From Roseivirga sp. BDSF3-8 (GTDB taxonomy: Bacteria; Bacteroidota; Bacteroidia; Cytophagales; Cyclobacteriaceae), in contig NZ_JBGNFV010000001.1 of the NCBI RefSeq assembly GCF_041449215.1, forward strand, positions 3,551,001-3,615,000: DNA of 64,000 nucleotides. Direction: 5' to 3'. The position numbers and the translations under genes are program-made. Positions 1 through 7,052 of this stretch are shown one piece after another; position 1 is the first letter of the stretch; every line of letters starts with the position of its first letter. The notes under the pieces are model-generated. The model saw only the letters and a list, made by a program, of their open reading frames with translations. It did not search any database and was not told the origin of the DNA.

Positions 1-473
1 ATGTCCATAAGCTCCTGCTTATTGCTTACCGCGCTGATCTTATCCAGTATAGGCTGCAACGGCTTAGCTCCTAATTCTTCTGCTTTGGCACTATCCATAC
101 CCACCTGGTAAAATAGGCCCGCCTTACGTTCGTCACTATCAGCAGCCAGAGATTCATCAGATTGGGCTTTTTCCAATACCTCCAGTAATATCTCCTGGTT
201 GCGGTCCCGTAATTCGTAGAAGCTACCCCATGAGTTCTGGTCTGCCGGAATCTCATTATTTGCCATCCAGGTACCATTTGCATACTGGTAAAAGTCTTCT
301 CCGGGGTTTGCCGTAGTATCCATGTTAGACACCGTTATTCCCCTCGGTTCCTGTTCAGGCTCTGTTGCAGCAGAGTTCTCTCCCGCATCGTCATTGTCTG
401 CACAGGCCGACCCTATAGCCAGCATGCCAGGCAGGGCAACGTACATGCAGGATTTCAACCAAAATTTTTTCAT
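1..473 (-). CDS. M13-family zinc metallopeptidase (PepO/neprilysin type), N-terminal part, cut by the window edge
   Basis: A frame open from an ATG at 473 down to base 1 encodes 157 residues and runs off the window, so the catalytic HExxH part is not visible. The start reads MKKFWLKSCMYVALPG, then a hydrophobic stretch and a Cys in the context IGSAC, which fits a lipoprotein signal peptide. After a Ser/Glu-rich linker comes NPGEDFYQYANGTWM, the hallmark N-terminal motif of M13 peptidases, followed by a helical segment typical of the family (WGSFYELRDRNQ). M13 enzymes of this type are envelope zinc endopeptidases acting on oligopeptides. It is divergent from the next gene on the plus strand, with about 200 bases between them. 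The family call is secure from the motif; the substrate is unknown. Confidence 0.9.
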   Translation of the reverse strand, partial: MKKFWLKSCMYVALPGMLAIGSACADNDDAGENSAATEPEQEPRGITVSNMDTTANPGEDFYQYANGTWMANNEIPADQNSWGSFYELRDRNQEILLEVLEKAQSDESLAADSDERKAGLFYQVGMDSAKAEELGAKPLQPILDKISAVSNKQELMD

Positions 474-662
474 CGTAATACCTATCCTTAAATATGGAAT
501 ATCGTTAAATTGTGTAAGGTAGCATTTGCCTCCCGGCCTTAAAAAAGGTTTTATACAAACGGCAAAAAAAACTGAAGCTCCGGAATAATTTTCCTGGTAT
601 TTTGTTACCCAATTAGTAGACCTCTATGGCGTTGGCCTCTAGGTCATAAGTAGATCAGCGAT

Positions 663-670
663 TATATTTG
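663..670 (+). promoter_or_regulatory. -7 promoter element (TATATTTG) before the acidic protein gene
   Basis: TATATTTG matches the Bacteroidota -7 consensus TAnnTTTG and ends 8 bases before the ATG at 679. No TTTG is seen at the -33 spacing. A transcript from here would have almost no 5' leader. Confidence 0.45.
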
Positions 671-678
671 ACCCCAAG

Positions 679-909
679 ATGAAATCCAAGTACAGGGACG
701 AACTGGAAGACGGAGTTTTCGAGTTCGACGAGTTCGATGATCAGGATGTTACCGATGATTCGGACTTTGATTTTGATGTAGATGTTCGTAGAGAAGTCTA
801 CGACATGGATGATGACCTTGACGATGAGGACTGGGAATCAGAAGAAGATGACGACTTTTCTGAAGACTGGGACAATGATGACGAACTAGGTTCCGATGAT
901 TGGAACTAG
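679..909 (+). CDS. small hyperacidic protein of unknown function
   Basis: A 76-residue protein in which more than half of the residues are Asp or Glu, with interspersed Phe and Trp and only a few Lys/Arg near the start (MKSKYRDELEDG). I do not recognise a family. There is no signal peptide or membrane segment, so it is probably cytoplasmic and largely disordered. Acidic proteins of this kind can bind basic partners or metal ions, but nothing here shows which. It has its own TAnnTTTG element just upstream and a good terminator 30 bases downstream, which argues for a real single-gene transcript. Codon structure is regular (Asp/Glu codons in one frame only), which supports coding. Confidence 0.6.
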   Translation: MKSKYRDELEDGVFEFDEFDDQDVTDDSDFDFDVDVRREVYDMDDDLDDEDWESEEDDDFSEDWDNDDELGSDDWN

Positions 910-939
910 ACCCTTTATCGTTTGAATAATGATTTTAAC

Positions 940-967
940 AATAAGTCCTTCGCGGACTTATTTTTTT
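940..967 (+). terminator. intrinsic terminator after the acidic protein gene
   Basis: Nine-base perfect stem AATAAGTCC / GGACTTATT (940-948 with 954-962), five-base loop, then a run of T. Confidence 0.85.
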
Positions 968-1019
968 GTCCTGTTAAGATGGTAAATGGCAGGTCTATAC
1001 CAGCCGCAAAGCAAATAGC

Positions 1020-1265
1020 ATGAAAAACAGTAATATCGTACACCAGTATTTTAAAAAGGAATTGGAAGAAGTTACCATATTAGTGCAGGTGGATCCGAAT
1101 GAATATAAGGGCATGGAGCTCCTTATTTTTCCTGATGGAACTGTTGAGAAAACCAAGAGGCACTTTGATGAAGAGATATTTGACGACCTGGCAGAAGACG
1201 GGTTTGAACCAGGAAGCCCCTTGGAATTTAATCTTTATTTAAAGGGAATAGGGAAGGGGGCTTAA
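1020..1265 (+). CDS. small conserved-looking hypothetical protein
   Basis: 81 residues from an ATG at 1020. The sequence is a mixed alpha/beta protein with no signal peptide (MKNSNIVHQYFKKELEEVTI). The central part (ELLIFPDGTVEKTKRHFDEE) looks like a small beta-hairpin domain with an acidic C-terminal half. I do not recognise the family. It lies between the terminator of the acidic protein gene and the promoter of the SRP RNA, so it is probably transcribed alone. Codon use is like the neighbours, so it is likely real. Confidence 0.6.
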   Translation: MKNSNIVHQYFKKELEEVTILVQVDPNEYKGMELLIFPDGTVEKTKRHFDEEIFDDLAEDGFEPGSPLEFNLYLKGIGKGA

Positions 1266-1317
1266 CTAAAATCTAGGTGACCATGGCTGTTTTTTTTATG
1301 ACATTCCTCGCCGGTGG

Positions 1318-1348
1318 TTTGACTAAGAAAATATTCTTCTTACTTTTG
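1318..1348 (+). promoter_or_regulatory. consensus Bacteroidota promoter of the SRP RNA
   Basis: TTTG at 1318-1321, a 19-base spacer, then TACTTTTG at 1341-1348: an exact fit to the TTTG-N19-TAnnTTTG consensus known from Bacteroides/Flavobacterium. It ends 5 bases before the RNA's first paired base. Confidence 0.85.
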
Positions 1349-1352
1349 CATC

Positions 1353-1444
1353 GGCAAATCGGTGCGGCCAGCTCCTGCCGAACTCCCCCAGGTCCGGAAG
1401 GAAGCAAGGGTAGGCAGTCGTAGCGGCGCGACACCTGATTTGCC
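1353..1444 (+). ncRNA. ffs: signal recognition particle RNA, bacterial small (4.5S-like) type
   Basis: A roughly 92-nt hairpin RNA. The ends pair perfectly (GGCAAATC at 1353-1360 with GATTTGCC at 1437-1444). The tip carries the universally conserved SRP domain IV signature: CCAGGTCCGGAAGGAAGCA at about 1389-1407, with the GGAA tetraloop that binds Ffh. A T-rich run follows at once (1446-1453). Together with Ffh it targets nascent membrane proteins to FtsY and the translocon. An opposite-strand open frame overlapping it is an artefact. Confidence 0.96.
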
Positions 1445-1500
1445 ATTTTTTTTATCCCTCCATTCTTTTCCTCTTTCCCGGCATTTCTTTTTTTTATCAT

Positions 1501-1508
1501 TAGATTTG
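1501..1508 (+). promoter_or_regulatory. -7 promoter element (TAGATTTG) before transaldolase
   Basis: TAGATTTG fits TAnnTTTG and lies 25 bases before the ATG at 1534. No clear -33 TTTG. Confidence 0.45.
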
Positions 1509-1533
1509 TAGCATATCTATAATCTCTGCTTTT

Positions 1534-2190
1534 ATGAAATTTTTTATTGATACAGCTAACCTAGACGAGATCAAAGAAGCCCATGACCTTGGCGTCCTAG
1601 ATGGCGTAACCACCAATCCTAGCCTTATGGCAAAGGAAGGGATCAAGGGTGAAGACAATGTACGAAACCACTATAAGGCCATTTGCGATATCGTAGATGA
1701 TAATGTTAGTGCAGAGGTAATTGCTACTGACTTTGACGGTATTGTAAAAGAGGGAGAGTCCCTTGCCAAGATTGATGACAAGATTGTGGTTAAAGTACCT
1801 ATGATACGTGATGGAGTTAAAGCCCTTAAGTATTTCTCCAGCAATGGTATCAGAACCAACTGTACCCTTATTTTCTCCGCAGGCCAAGCCATACTAGCTG
1901 CCAAGGCCGGAGCTAACTACGTATCCCCCTTCATCGGTCGCCTGGATGATATTGCTACTGACGGACTCGGACTTATTGAGCAGATAGTAAATATCTACGA
2001 TCAGTATGATTACCAGACCGAGGTGCTTGCCGCATCTGTACGCCACACCATGCACCTTATTCAGTGTGCTGAAATGGGTGTGGATGTAGCTACCTGCCCG
2101 CTTAGTGTTATTACCGGATTGCTAAGGCACCCCCTTACCGATAGTGGCCTGGAGAAATTTCTCGCTGACCACAAGAAGAACAATAGCTAA
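1534..2190 (+). CDS. tal: transaldolase, small TalC/MipB-type
   Basis: 218 residues, the usual size of the small transaldolase / fructose-6-phosphate aldolase subfamily. It is a cytosolic TIM barrel that moves a dihydroxyacetone unit between sugar phosphates in the non-oxidative pentose phosphate pathway. The N-terminal FIDTANLDEIKEA and GVTTNPSL motifs are diagnostic. The Schiff-base Lys is Lys87 in IVVKVPM. Glu61 (SAEVIATD) and Phe133 (SPFIGRLDD) occupy the places that in E. coli FsaA are Gln59 and Tyr131. Glu and Phe at these places are the transaldolase pattern, so I prefer transaldolase over F6P aldolase. Two genes follow closely (2202 and 2415), probably in one transcript. Confidence 0.9.
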   Translation: MKFFIDTANLDEIKEAHDLGVLDGVTTNPSLMAKEGIKGEDNVRNHYKAICDIVDDNVSAEVIATDFDGIVKEGESLAKIDDKIVVKVPMIRDGVKALKYFSSNGIRTNCTLIFSAGQAILAAKAGANYVSPFIGRLDDIATDGLGLIEQIVNIYDQYDYQTEVLAASVRHTMHLIQCAEMGVDVATCPLSVITGLLRHPLTDSGLEKFLADHKKNNS

Positions 2191-2201
2191 TAGCGCTTCC
2201 T

Positions 2202-2414
2202 TTGGACGGACTACACATTATTAAGGTTAAGGGTAAAGCCAAAATCCCTGATTATATACAATTACGCGACGAGGATTTTGTCCTCGTCGCTTATTTCCGT
2301 GCTGACCGCCCCCTTAAGAACCTGGAAAAATATGGGCTCGAAGGAAAGGAACAGGAGTTGGCAGCGTTGATTGAGAAGTTGCCCTTTGGTAAATTGCAAA
2401 AACTCGATATCTAA
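2202..2414 (+). CDS. small hypothetical protein between tal and ftsE
   Basis: 70 residues. No ATG is available at the front, so the likely start is TTG at 2202, eleven bases after the tal stop. The TAA stop abuts the ATG of the FtsE-like gene. The protein is a compact alpha/beta sequence (HIIKVKGKAKIPDYIQLRDEDF at its front, continuing with VLVAYFRADRP) without membrane segments or signal peptide. I do not recognise a named family. The tight packing (zero-base gap to the next gene) supports it as a real operon member. Confidence 0.6.
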   Translation: MDGLHIIKVKGKAKIPDYIQLRDEDFVLVAYFRADRPLKNLEKYGLEGKEQELAALIEKLPFGKLQKLDI

Positions 2415-3128
2415 ATGAGCTTTTCATCCGATCACGTCGTATCTGTTTCCAATGCCTGTATATTTCAGGAGCACCAGACAGTGCTCAATGATATAACCTT
2501 CCAAATAGAGAAAGGTGAATTTGTATACCTTATCGGTCGGACCGGTAGCGGGAAGAGTTCACTGCTCAAGACCCTATATGCAGATCTCCCTCTCCGCCTG
2601 GGAGACGTAATGGTGGCAGGATATGATATTCGCAATATCCGGCGATCTAAAGTGCCTTTTCTTCGCCGTAAACTCGGTATCGTTTTTCAGGATTTCCAAT
2701 TGTTTCCTGACCGGACTGTGGCAGAAAACCTATTCTTCGTCATGCGGGCCACCGGATGGAAGGAGCGAAAAAAAATGAAAAAGCGATTAGCCGAGGTGCT
2801 CATGCAAGTCGGACTGGGTTCTGTGGGTAGTAAAATGCCACATCAGCTTTCAGGTGGCGAGCAACAGCGGGTGGTTATCGCCAGGGCCCTTATAAACGAA
2901 CCGGTTATGCTTGTAGCAGATGAGCCTACTGGTAATCTCGATCCGGAGGTATCAGACGGCATATTCAGGCTATTCCTTGATATCAATAAGCAAGGGACTT
3001 CCGTTCTCATGGCAACCCATAATTATAATTTCATTAAACAGTACCCTGCCCGCATGCTCAAGTGTGAAAAAGGTAAGTTACTGGATTCTGCTAAAGAGTC
3101 TTTCGAGTTGTCTACCGCTTACTTCTGA
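2415..3128 (+). CDS. ftsE: FtsE-like ABC transporter ATP-binding protein
   Basis: 237 residues, one complete ABC ATPase. Walker A is GRTGSGKSS (about residues 41-49), the Q-loop VFQDFQLFPDRTVAENL, the signature LSGGEQQRVVIARAL and Walker B MLVADEPTGNLD, with the switch His in MATHNYNF. The short form, the DEPTGNLD Walker B and the RTGSGKSSLLK P-loop resemble FtsE, which works with the membrane protein FtsX to activate peptidoglycan hydrolases at the septum. No ftsX is adjacent here, so the partner must be elsewhere. That leaves open that this is a LolD/MacB-type ATPase. It ends a tal-hypothetical-ftsE operon. Confidence 0.75.
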   Translation: MSFSSDHVVSVSNACIFQEHQTVLNDITFQIEKGEFVYLIGRTGSGKSSLLKTLYADLPLRLGDVMVAGYDIRNIRRSKVPFLRRKLGIVFQDFQLFPDRTVAENLFFVMRATGWKERKKMKKRLAEVLMQVGLGSVGSKMPHQLSGGEQQRVVIARALINEPVMLVADEPTGNLDPEVSDGIFRLFLDINKQGTSVLMATHNYNFIKQYPARMLKCEKGKLLDSAKESFELSTAYF

Positions 3129-3332
3129 TGAACTTTTAAGGTTTTTCGTCAGAAAATACAGTTTGATGAAACAAATTATCTGTTTTTAACATTACTAATA
3201 CTATAATAATGGTTTTAAATGGCTAGCTTAAGATCCGCTGCAATGATTTCGTGAGAAGCTGCCGCCATTTAGATTTTTTTCCTGGCCTGTTTTATTTTTT
3301 TCAGGTCTACATTTTTTAGAACCTTCTTGACG

Positions 3333-3617
3333 ATGCATGTAGCACATAATTCTTCAGAAAACATCATTCTTAAATTAGAAAGAGTATACCGGCTCATTGA
3401 TGAGTGGAAGCTGACCAGTCATAATATCGATGCTACCGAGCGGTATCGTATTCAAAATCTTATAGATATAAAGAAGCGGGAAATTGAAAAAAATGTCTCG
3501 GCTTTTAAGAAAAGTTGTGCCTCCAACTTCGATGATATCAGGATGCTGATAGATAGGCAACTACGCGAGATTATGTCTTACCTTGAGCCAGCCCGCAAAA
3601 GACGTTTGAGTGTGTAG
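3333..3617 (+). CDS. hypothetical small helical protein
   Basis: 94 residues from the ATG at 3333 (a TTG six bases upstream is also in frame, but less likely). It is highly charged and helical (KLERVYRLIDEWKLTSHNID, later KKREIEKNVSAFKKS), probably a short coiled coil in the cytoplasm. No family is recognised. It stands alone between the FtsE-like gene (about 200 bases upstream) and the promoter of the histidine leader. Confidence 0.5.
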   Translation: MHVAHNSSENIILKLERVYRLIDEWKLTSHNIDATERYRIQNLIDIKKREIEKNVSAFKKSCASNFDDIRMLIDRQLREIMSYLEPARKRRLSV

Positions 3618-3664
3618 ACCTCAATATTAAAGTTGCTATTCCTTTCTTTTTTAGAACCAGCTAT

Positions 3665-3672
3665 TATATTTG
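3665..3672 (+). promoter_or_regulatory. -7 element (TATATTTG) of the histidine operon
   Basis: TATATTTG fits TAnnTTTG; a weak TTTC lies near the -33 position. It ends 9 bases before the first ATG of the leader peptide, so the transcript would begin almost at the leader start codon. Confidence 0.5.
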
Positions 3673-3681
3673 TCTCCCGAC

Positions 3682-3771
3682 ATGATGTCGCAGTTAAACC
3701 ATATTGCCCTTTCTTCTCTGGCTTTTGCTCCGGCTAGCCAGGCTGTGCATCATTTCCATCATTCCTCGTAA
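3682..3771 (+). CDS. hisL: histidine operon leader peptide (attenuation peptide)
   Basis: A 29-residue frame, ATG ATG TCG ... TAA, too short for routine ORF calls. It starts MMSQLNHIALSSLAFAPAS and ends QAVHHFHHSS, so four His codons lie within five codons just before the stop. It sits between a promoter-like element and hisG, exactly where a translational sensor of charged tRNA-His is expected. In the classical his attenuator a ribosome stalled at His codons changes downstream RNA folding. No such protein would have a function of its own. Start could be either of the two adjacent ATGs (3682 or 3685). Confidence 0.8.
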   Translation: MMSQLNHIALSSLAFAPASQAVHHFHHSS

Positions 3772-3830
3772 GAGGAATACCTAACACTATATTGCCCCCT
3801 CCTGGCTCATGTAGCCATCTTTATTCCCTG
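3736..3830 (+). promoter_or_regulatory. candidate attenuator structures of the histidine operon
   Basis: Three possible pairings. A seven-base hairpin around the leader stop codon (3761-3767 with 3772-3778, loop GTAA). A short hairpin TGGCT-CATGT-AGCCA (3803-3817) followed by a T-rich but not uniform stretch. An alternative pairing of AGCCAGG inside the leader gene (3736-3742) with CCTGGCT (3801-3807), which excludes the second hairpin. The terminator itself is weak, so the exact switch is not settled. Confidence 0.4.
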
Positions 3831-3869
3831 ATTTTCATTAGAAAACCTTCTATATTACTTATTATTAGC

Positions 3870-4721
3870 ATGATCAAAGTTGCTATTCAAAAATCCGGCA
3901 GGCTGAGTGACGATACCATTAGTCTTTTCCGTGAATGTGGTATACGCTTCAGCCGTGGCACTGGCCGGCTCAAATCAACTGCCACTAATTTTCCTCTCGA
4001 GTTTCTGTTCCTTCGCGACGACGATATTCCCGGCTATGTAGCTGATGGTGTGGCCCACCTTGGTGTAGTTGGTGAAAATGTAATGATCGAAAAAAAGAAG
4101 GATGTAATCCTTCGCAAAAAGCTTGGTTTTAGCAAGTGTCGGCTTTCAGTAGCTATACCAAAAGGAAATGAGTACAACGGTCCTGAGGACCTGAGAAATA
4201 AAAGTATTGCCACATCTTACCCTGTAGTGCTGCAAAAGTGGCTGGATGAAAAAGGGCTTACGGCTGAACTTCACGAGATTAGCGGTTCTGTAGAAATAGC
4301 TCCAAGTATAGGGCTGGCGGAAGCTGTGTGTGATATTGTTAGTACTGGTAGTACCCTGCTGTCTAACGGTCTCAAAGAGGTAGAAACCGTCATGCGGTCC
4401 GAAGCCGTACTCATCAGTAATAAAAACCTTGATGCTAAGCAGACAGCCTTACTTGAAAAGCTGTTATTCAGGATGAATGCCGTACAAACAGGCGGCAGTA
4501 ATAAGTATATTCTGCTGAACGCGCCTAACGAACAGCTCGACAAGATCATAAGCCTGCTGCCCGGTATGAAGAGTCCCACCGTTCTGCCATTGCATATGGA
4601 AGGGTGGAGTAGTGTGCACTCAGTTATGGCAGAGGATGATTATTGGGAAGTCGTAGAAGAGTTGAAAAATAATGGAGCACAGGGTATACTGGTAGTACCC
4701 ATTGAAAATATGATCATATGA
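3870..4721 (+). CDS. hisG: ATP phosphoribosyltransferase, long form
   Basis: 283 residues from ATG at 3870 (MIKVAIQKSGRLSDDTISL). This start fits the family; an upstream in-frame extension overlaps the attenuator and is rejected. HisG joins ATP and PRPP in the first, committed step of histidine synthesis and is feedback-inhibited by histidine. The catalytic domain includes GVVGENV and the PRPP-binding stretch near SGSVEIAPSIGLAEAVCDIVSTGSTL. The length and the C-terminal part (VPIENMII end) indicate the long, hexameric form with an ACT-like regulatory domain, which needs no HisZ. Its TGA overlaps the ATG of hisD. Confidence 0.95.
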   Translation: MIKVAIQKSGRLSDDTISLFRECGIRFSRGTGRLKSTATNFPLEFLFLRDDDIPGYVADGVAHLGVVGENVMIEKKKDVILRKKLGFSKCRLSVAIPKGNEYNGPEDLRNKSIATSYPVVLQKWLDEKGLTAELHEISGSVEIAPSIGLAEAVCDIVSTGSTLLSNGLKEVETVMRSEAVLISNKNLDAKQTALLEKLLFRMNAVQTGGSNKYILLNAPNEQLDKIISLLPGMKSPTVLPLHMEGWSSVHSVMAEDDYWEVVEELKNNGAQGILVVPIENMII

Positions 4722-6016
4722 AGATCGTAGAAAATCCACCCCGTGACACATGGGAAAGTCTGCTGGCCAGACCCGTACAGGACCATAAGACCATCAAAAA
4801 GATTGTAAAGCCTATCATCCGCAAAGTAGAGCGAAAAGGTGATAAGGCCCTGTACAAGCTTGCAGAAGAATATGACCATGTAAAACTCAGCAGCCTTCTG
4901 GTAACAGAAGAAGAATTAAACGCGGCTGCAGAGCGTATAGATGATAACTTACGGAAGGCCATTGATCTGGCAGTGAAAAATATCACTGCTTTTCACCAGA
5001 AGCAGGCGGATGATGAGCTTGTGGTGGAAACGATGCCTGGTGTGATATGTCGCAGAAAATCTGTGCCTATTGAAAAGGTAGGCTTGTATGTGCCAGGCGG
5101 TACAGCCCCATTGTTTAGTACCGTACTCATGCTCGGTATTCCTGCACGCATAGCAGGCTGTCGCGAGATTGTACTGGCCACCCCGCCTGATCGCAGTGGC
5201 AATGTACACCCTGCCATACTTTATGCAGCAAACCAGGTGGGAGTAACACGGATAGTAAAAGCCGGCGGGGCCCAGGCCGTGGCAGCCATGACCTTCGGCA
5301 CAGAGAGTGTTCCCAGGGTGCATAAGATATTCGGGCCGGGAAATCAATATGTAACCGCGGCCAAGCAATTCGTTACACGCTATGGCATAGCTATAGACAT
5401 GCCCGCAGGCCCTAGCGAAGTAGCCGTAATAGCGGATGCCCAGTGCCCCCCTGCCTTTGTAGCGGCAGACCTATTGTCGCAGGCAGAGCATGGTGTGGAT
5501 AGCCAGGTGATATTAGTAAGTACAGATAAGGCGGTACTGGAGGGAGTTAGTAAAGAAGTAGACAGACAGCTACAAGAATTGCCGCGTAAAGAAATAGCCT
5601 CTAAGGCCCTGGAGAATAGCCTGGCGATATTAGTGGAAGATGATCAGCAAGCTATTGATCTTATCAATGATTATGGTCCTGAGCACCTTATTCTGGCGAT
5701 GGAGAATGCAGTAGAAGCCGGTGAGAAGATCATTAATGCCGGGTCTGTTTTTCTTGGTAATTATACTCCCGAGTCCGCAGGAGACTACGCTTCCGGTACT
5801 AACCACACCCTGCCCACTAACGGCTATGCCAAAGCGTATAGTGGCGTAAGTGTAGATAGCTTTGTAAGGAAAATTACCTTTCAGGAAATCAGCCCTGCCG
5901 GATTAAAGAACATAGGGCCGGCCATAGAAACCATGGCCCATGCAGAAGAGCTTCATGCACACAAGCAGGCGGTTTCCATCAGACTTAACTATTTGGCTAA
6001 TAATGGAAATCAATAA
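4718..6016 (+). CDS. hisD: histidinol dehydrogenase
   Basis: 432 residues, normal length. It makes the last two oxidations from histidinol to histidine with NAD and a catalytic zinc. Recognised by YVPGGTAPLFSTVLMLG, KIFGPGNQYVTAAKQFV, DMPAGPSEV, LLSQAEHG and YGPEHL, which carry the zinc- and substrate-binding residues. The ATG overlaps the hisG stop (ATGA), a sign of translational coupling, and its 3' end overlaps the hisC start by 14 bases. Confidence 0.97.
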   Translation: MKIVENPPRDTWESLLARPVQDHKTIKKIVKPIIRKVERKGDKALYKLAEEYDHVKLSSLLVTEEELNAAAERIDDNLRKAIDLAVKNITAFHQKQADDELVVETMPGVICRRKSVPIEKVGLYVPGGTAPLFSTVLMLGIPARIAGCREIVLATPPDRSGNVHPAILYAANQVGVTRIVKAGGAQAVAAMTFGTESVPRVHKIFGPGNQYVTAAKQFVTRYGIAIDMPAGPSEVAVIADAQCPPAFVAADLLSQAEHGVDSQVILVSTDKAVLEGVSKEVDRQLQELPRKEIASKALENSLAILVEDDQQAIDLINDYGPEHLILAMENAVEAGEKIINAGSVFLGNYTPESAGDYASGTNHTLPTNGYAKAYSGVSVDSFVRKITFQEISPAGLKNIGPAIETMAHAEELHAHKQAVSIRLNYLANNGNQ

Positions 6017-7052
6017 GTTATTACGCCCCCATCTCGCAAGCCTGAAGCCCTATTCAAGCGCTCGCGATGAGTTTAGTGGAAATGCTTCTGTATTTCTTGA
6101 TGCGAATGAAAACCCCTATGATGTGCTGGGTGGAGATGGGGTAAACCGCTACCCTGATCCTCATCAGAAGCAGCTTAAAGATCGGTTGGCCAGGTTAAAA
6201 GGCATTGAGCCACAGCATATTTTTCTGGGTAATGGCAGTGATGAAGCGATCGACTTGCTTTTCAGGGCTTTTTGCCGGCCGGGAGTTGATAATGTAATCA
6301 TTCAGCCACCCACATATGGCATGTATGCTGTATCCGCTGCCATTAATGATGTGGAGATAAGGGAGGCACTGCTTACGCCAGACTTTCAGCCTGATGTAGA
6401 TAAGATAATGGCATCAGTCGATGAGAATAGTAAGCTGCTTTTTATCTGCTCACCGAATAACCCTACCGGAAATGACCAGGACAAGGAACGCGTATATTCT
6501 CTGTTGCAAAGCTTTCCCGGTCTTGTAATAGTGGATGAGGCCTACATTGATTTCAGTCTTAGTGAAAGCTTTATTAATGACCTGAAGGCATACCCTAATC
6601 TTGTCGTGTTACAAACTTTCAGCAAGGCTTGGGCCTTGGCTGGGCTGAGGTTAGGAGTAGCATATGCTTCGGAGGAAATTATTAGGGTGCTTGATCATAT
6701 AAAGCCCCCCTATAATGTAAATGCCCTTACTCAAAAGGTGGCGCTGGAGGCGATGGAAAAAGCAGACCAGAAAGACTCCTTGGTAGAGACCCTCAGAATG
6801 GAACGTGACCAACTGGACAGAGCTTTGAAGAAAAGTACCCTGGTCAAACGGACCTATCCATCTAATGCCAATTTCATACTGGCTGAAATGAAGGGAAGTG
6901 CCAAAGAAATCTACGATAACCTTGTAACCAAAGGCGTTATTGTCCGGGACCGTAGTAAAGTTCAACTCTGTGAAAACTGTCTTCGCATTACTGTCGGTAC
7001 GGCAGAAGAAAATCAAAAACTTCTAAGCGAACTGCTAAGCTATGAGCAATGA
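6003..7052 (+). CDS. hisC: histidinol-phosphate aminotransferase
   Basis: 349 residues from the ATG at 6003 ([20 protein letters not shown]). A longer upstream frame would run deep into hisD and is not used. This is a PLP fold-type I enzyme converting imidazole acetol phosphate to histidinol phosphate. Visible motifs: DANENPYDV at the N-terminus, [17 protein letters not shown] and the PLP-binding Lys in [14 protein letters not shown]. It overlaps hisD upstream and hisB downstream (11 bases), so hisG-D-C-B are one translationally coupled unit. Confidence 0.96.
   Translation: MEINKLLRPHLASLKPYSSARDEFSGNASVFLDANENPYDVLGGDGVNRYPDPHQKQLKDRLARLKGIEPQHIFLGNGSDEAIDLLFRAFCRPGVDNVIIQPPTYGMYAVSAAINDVEIREALLTPDFQPDVDKIMASVDENSKLLFICSPNNPTGNDQDKERVYSLLQSFPGLVIVDEAYIDFSLSESFINDLKAYPNLVVLQTFSKAWALAGLRLGVAYASEEIIRVLDHIKPPYNVNALTQKVALEAMEKADQKDSLVETLRMERDQLDRALKKSTLVKRTYPSNANFILAEMKGSAKEIYDNLVTKGVIVRDRSKVQLCENCLRITVGTAEENQKLLSELLSYEQ

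Noticed and set aside
71-283. Minus-strand 70-residue frame at the left edge
   Set aside because: It is another frame of the M13 peptidase gene on the same strand.
1273-1500. Minus-strand 75-residue frame over the SRP RNA
   Set aside because: It covers the conserved SRP RNA and its T run and has no protein-like pattern.
3792-3869. 26-codon upstream extension of hisG
   Set aside because: Lies in the attenuator region and does not match the conserved HisG N-terminus, which begins at MIKVAIQKSGRL.
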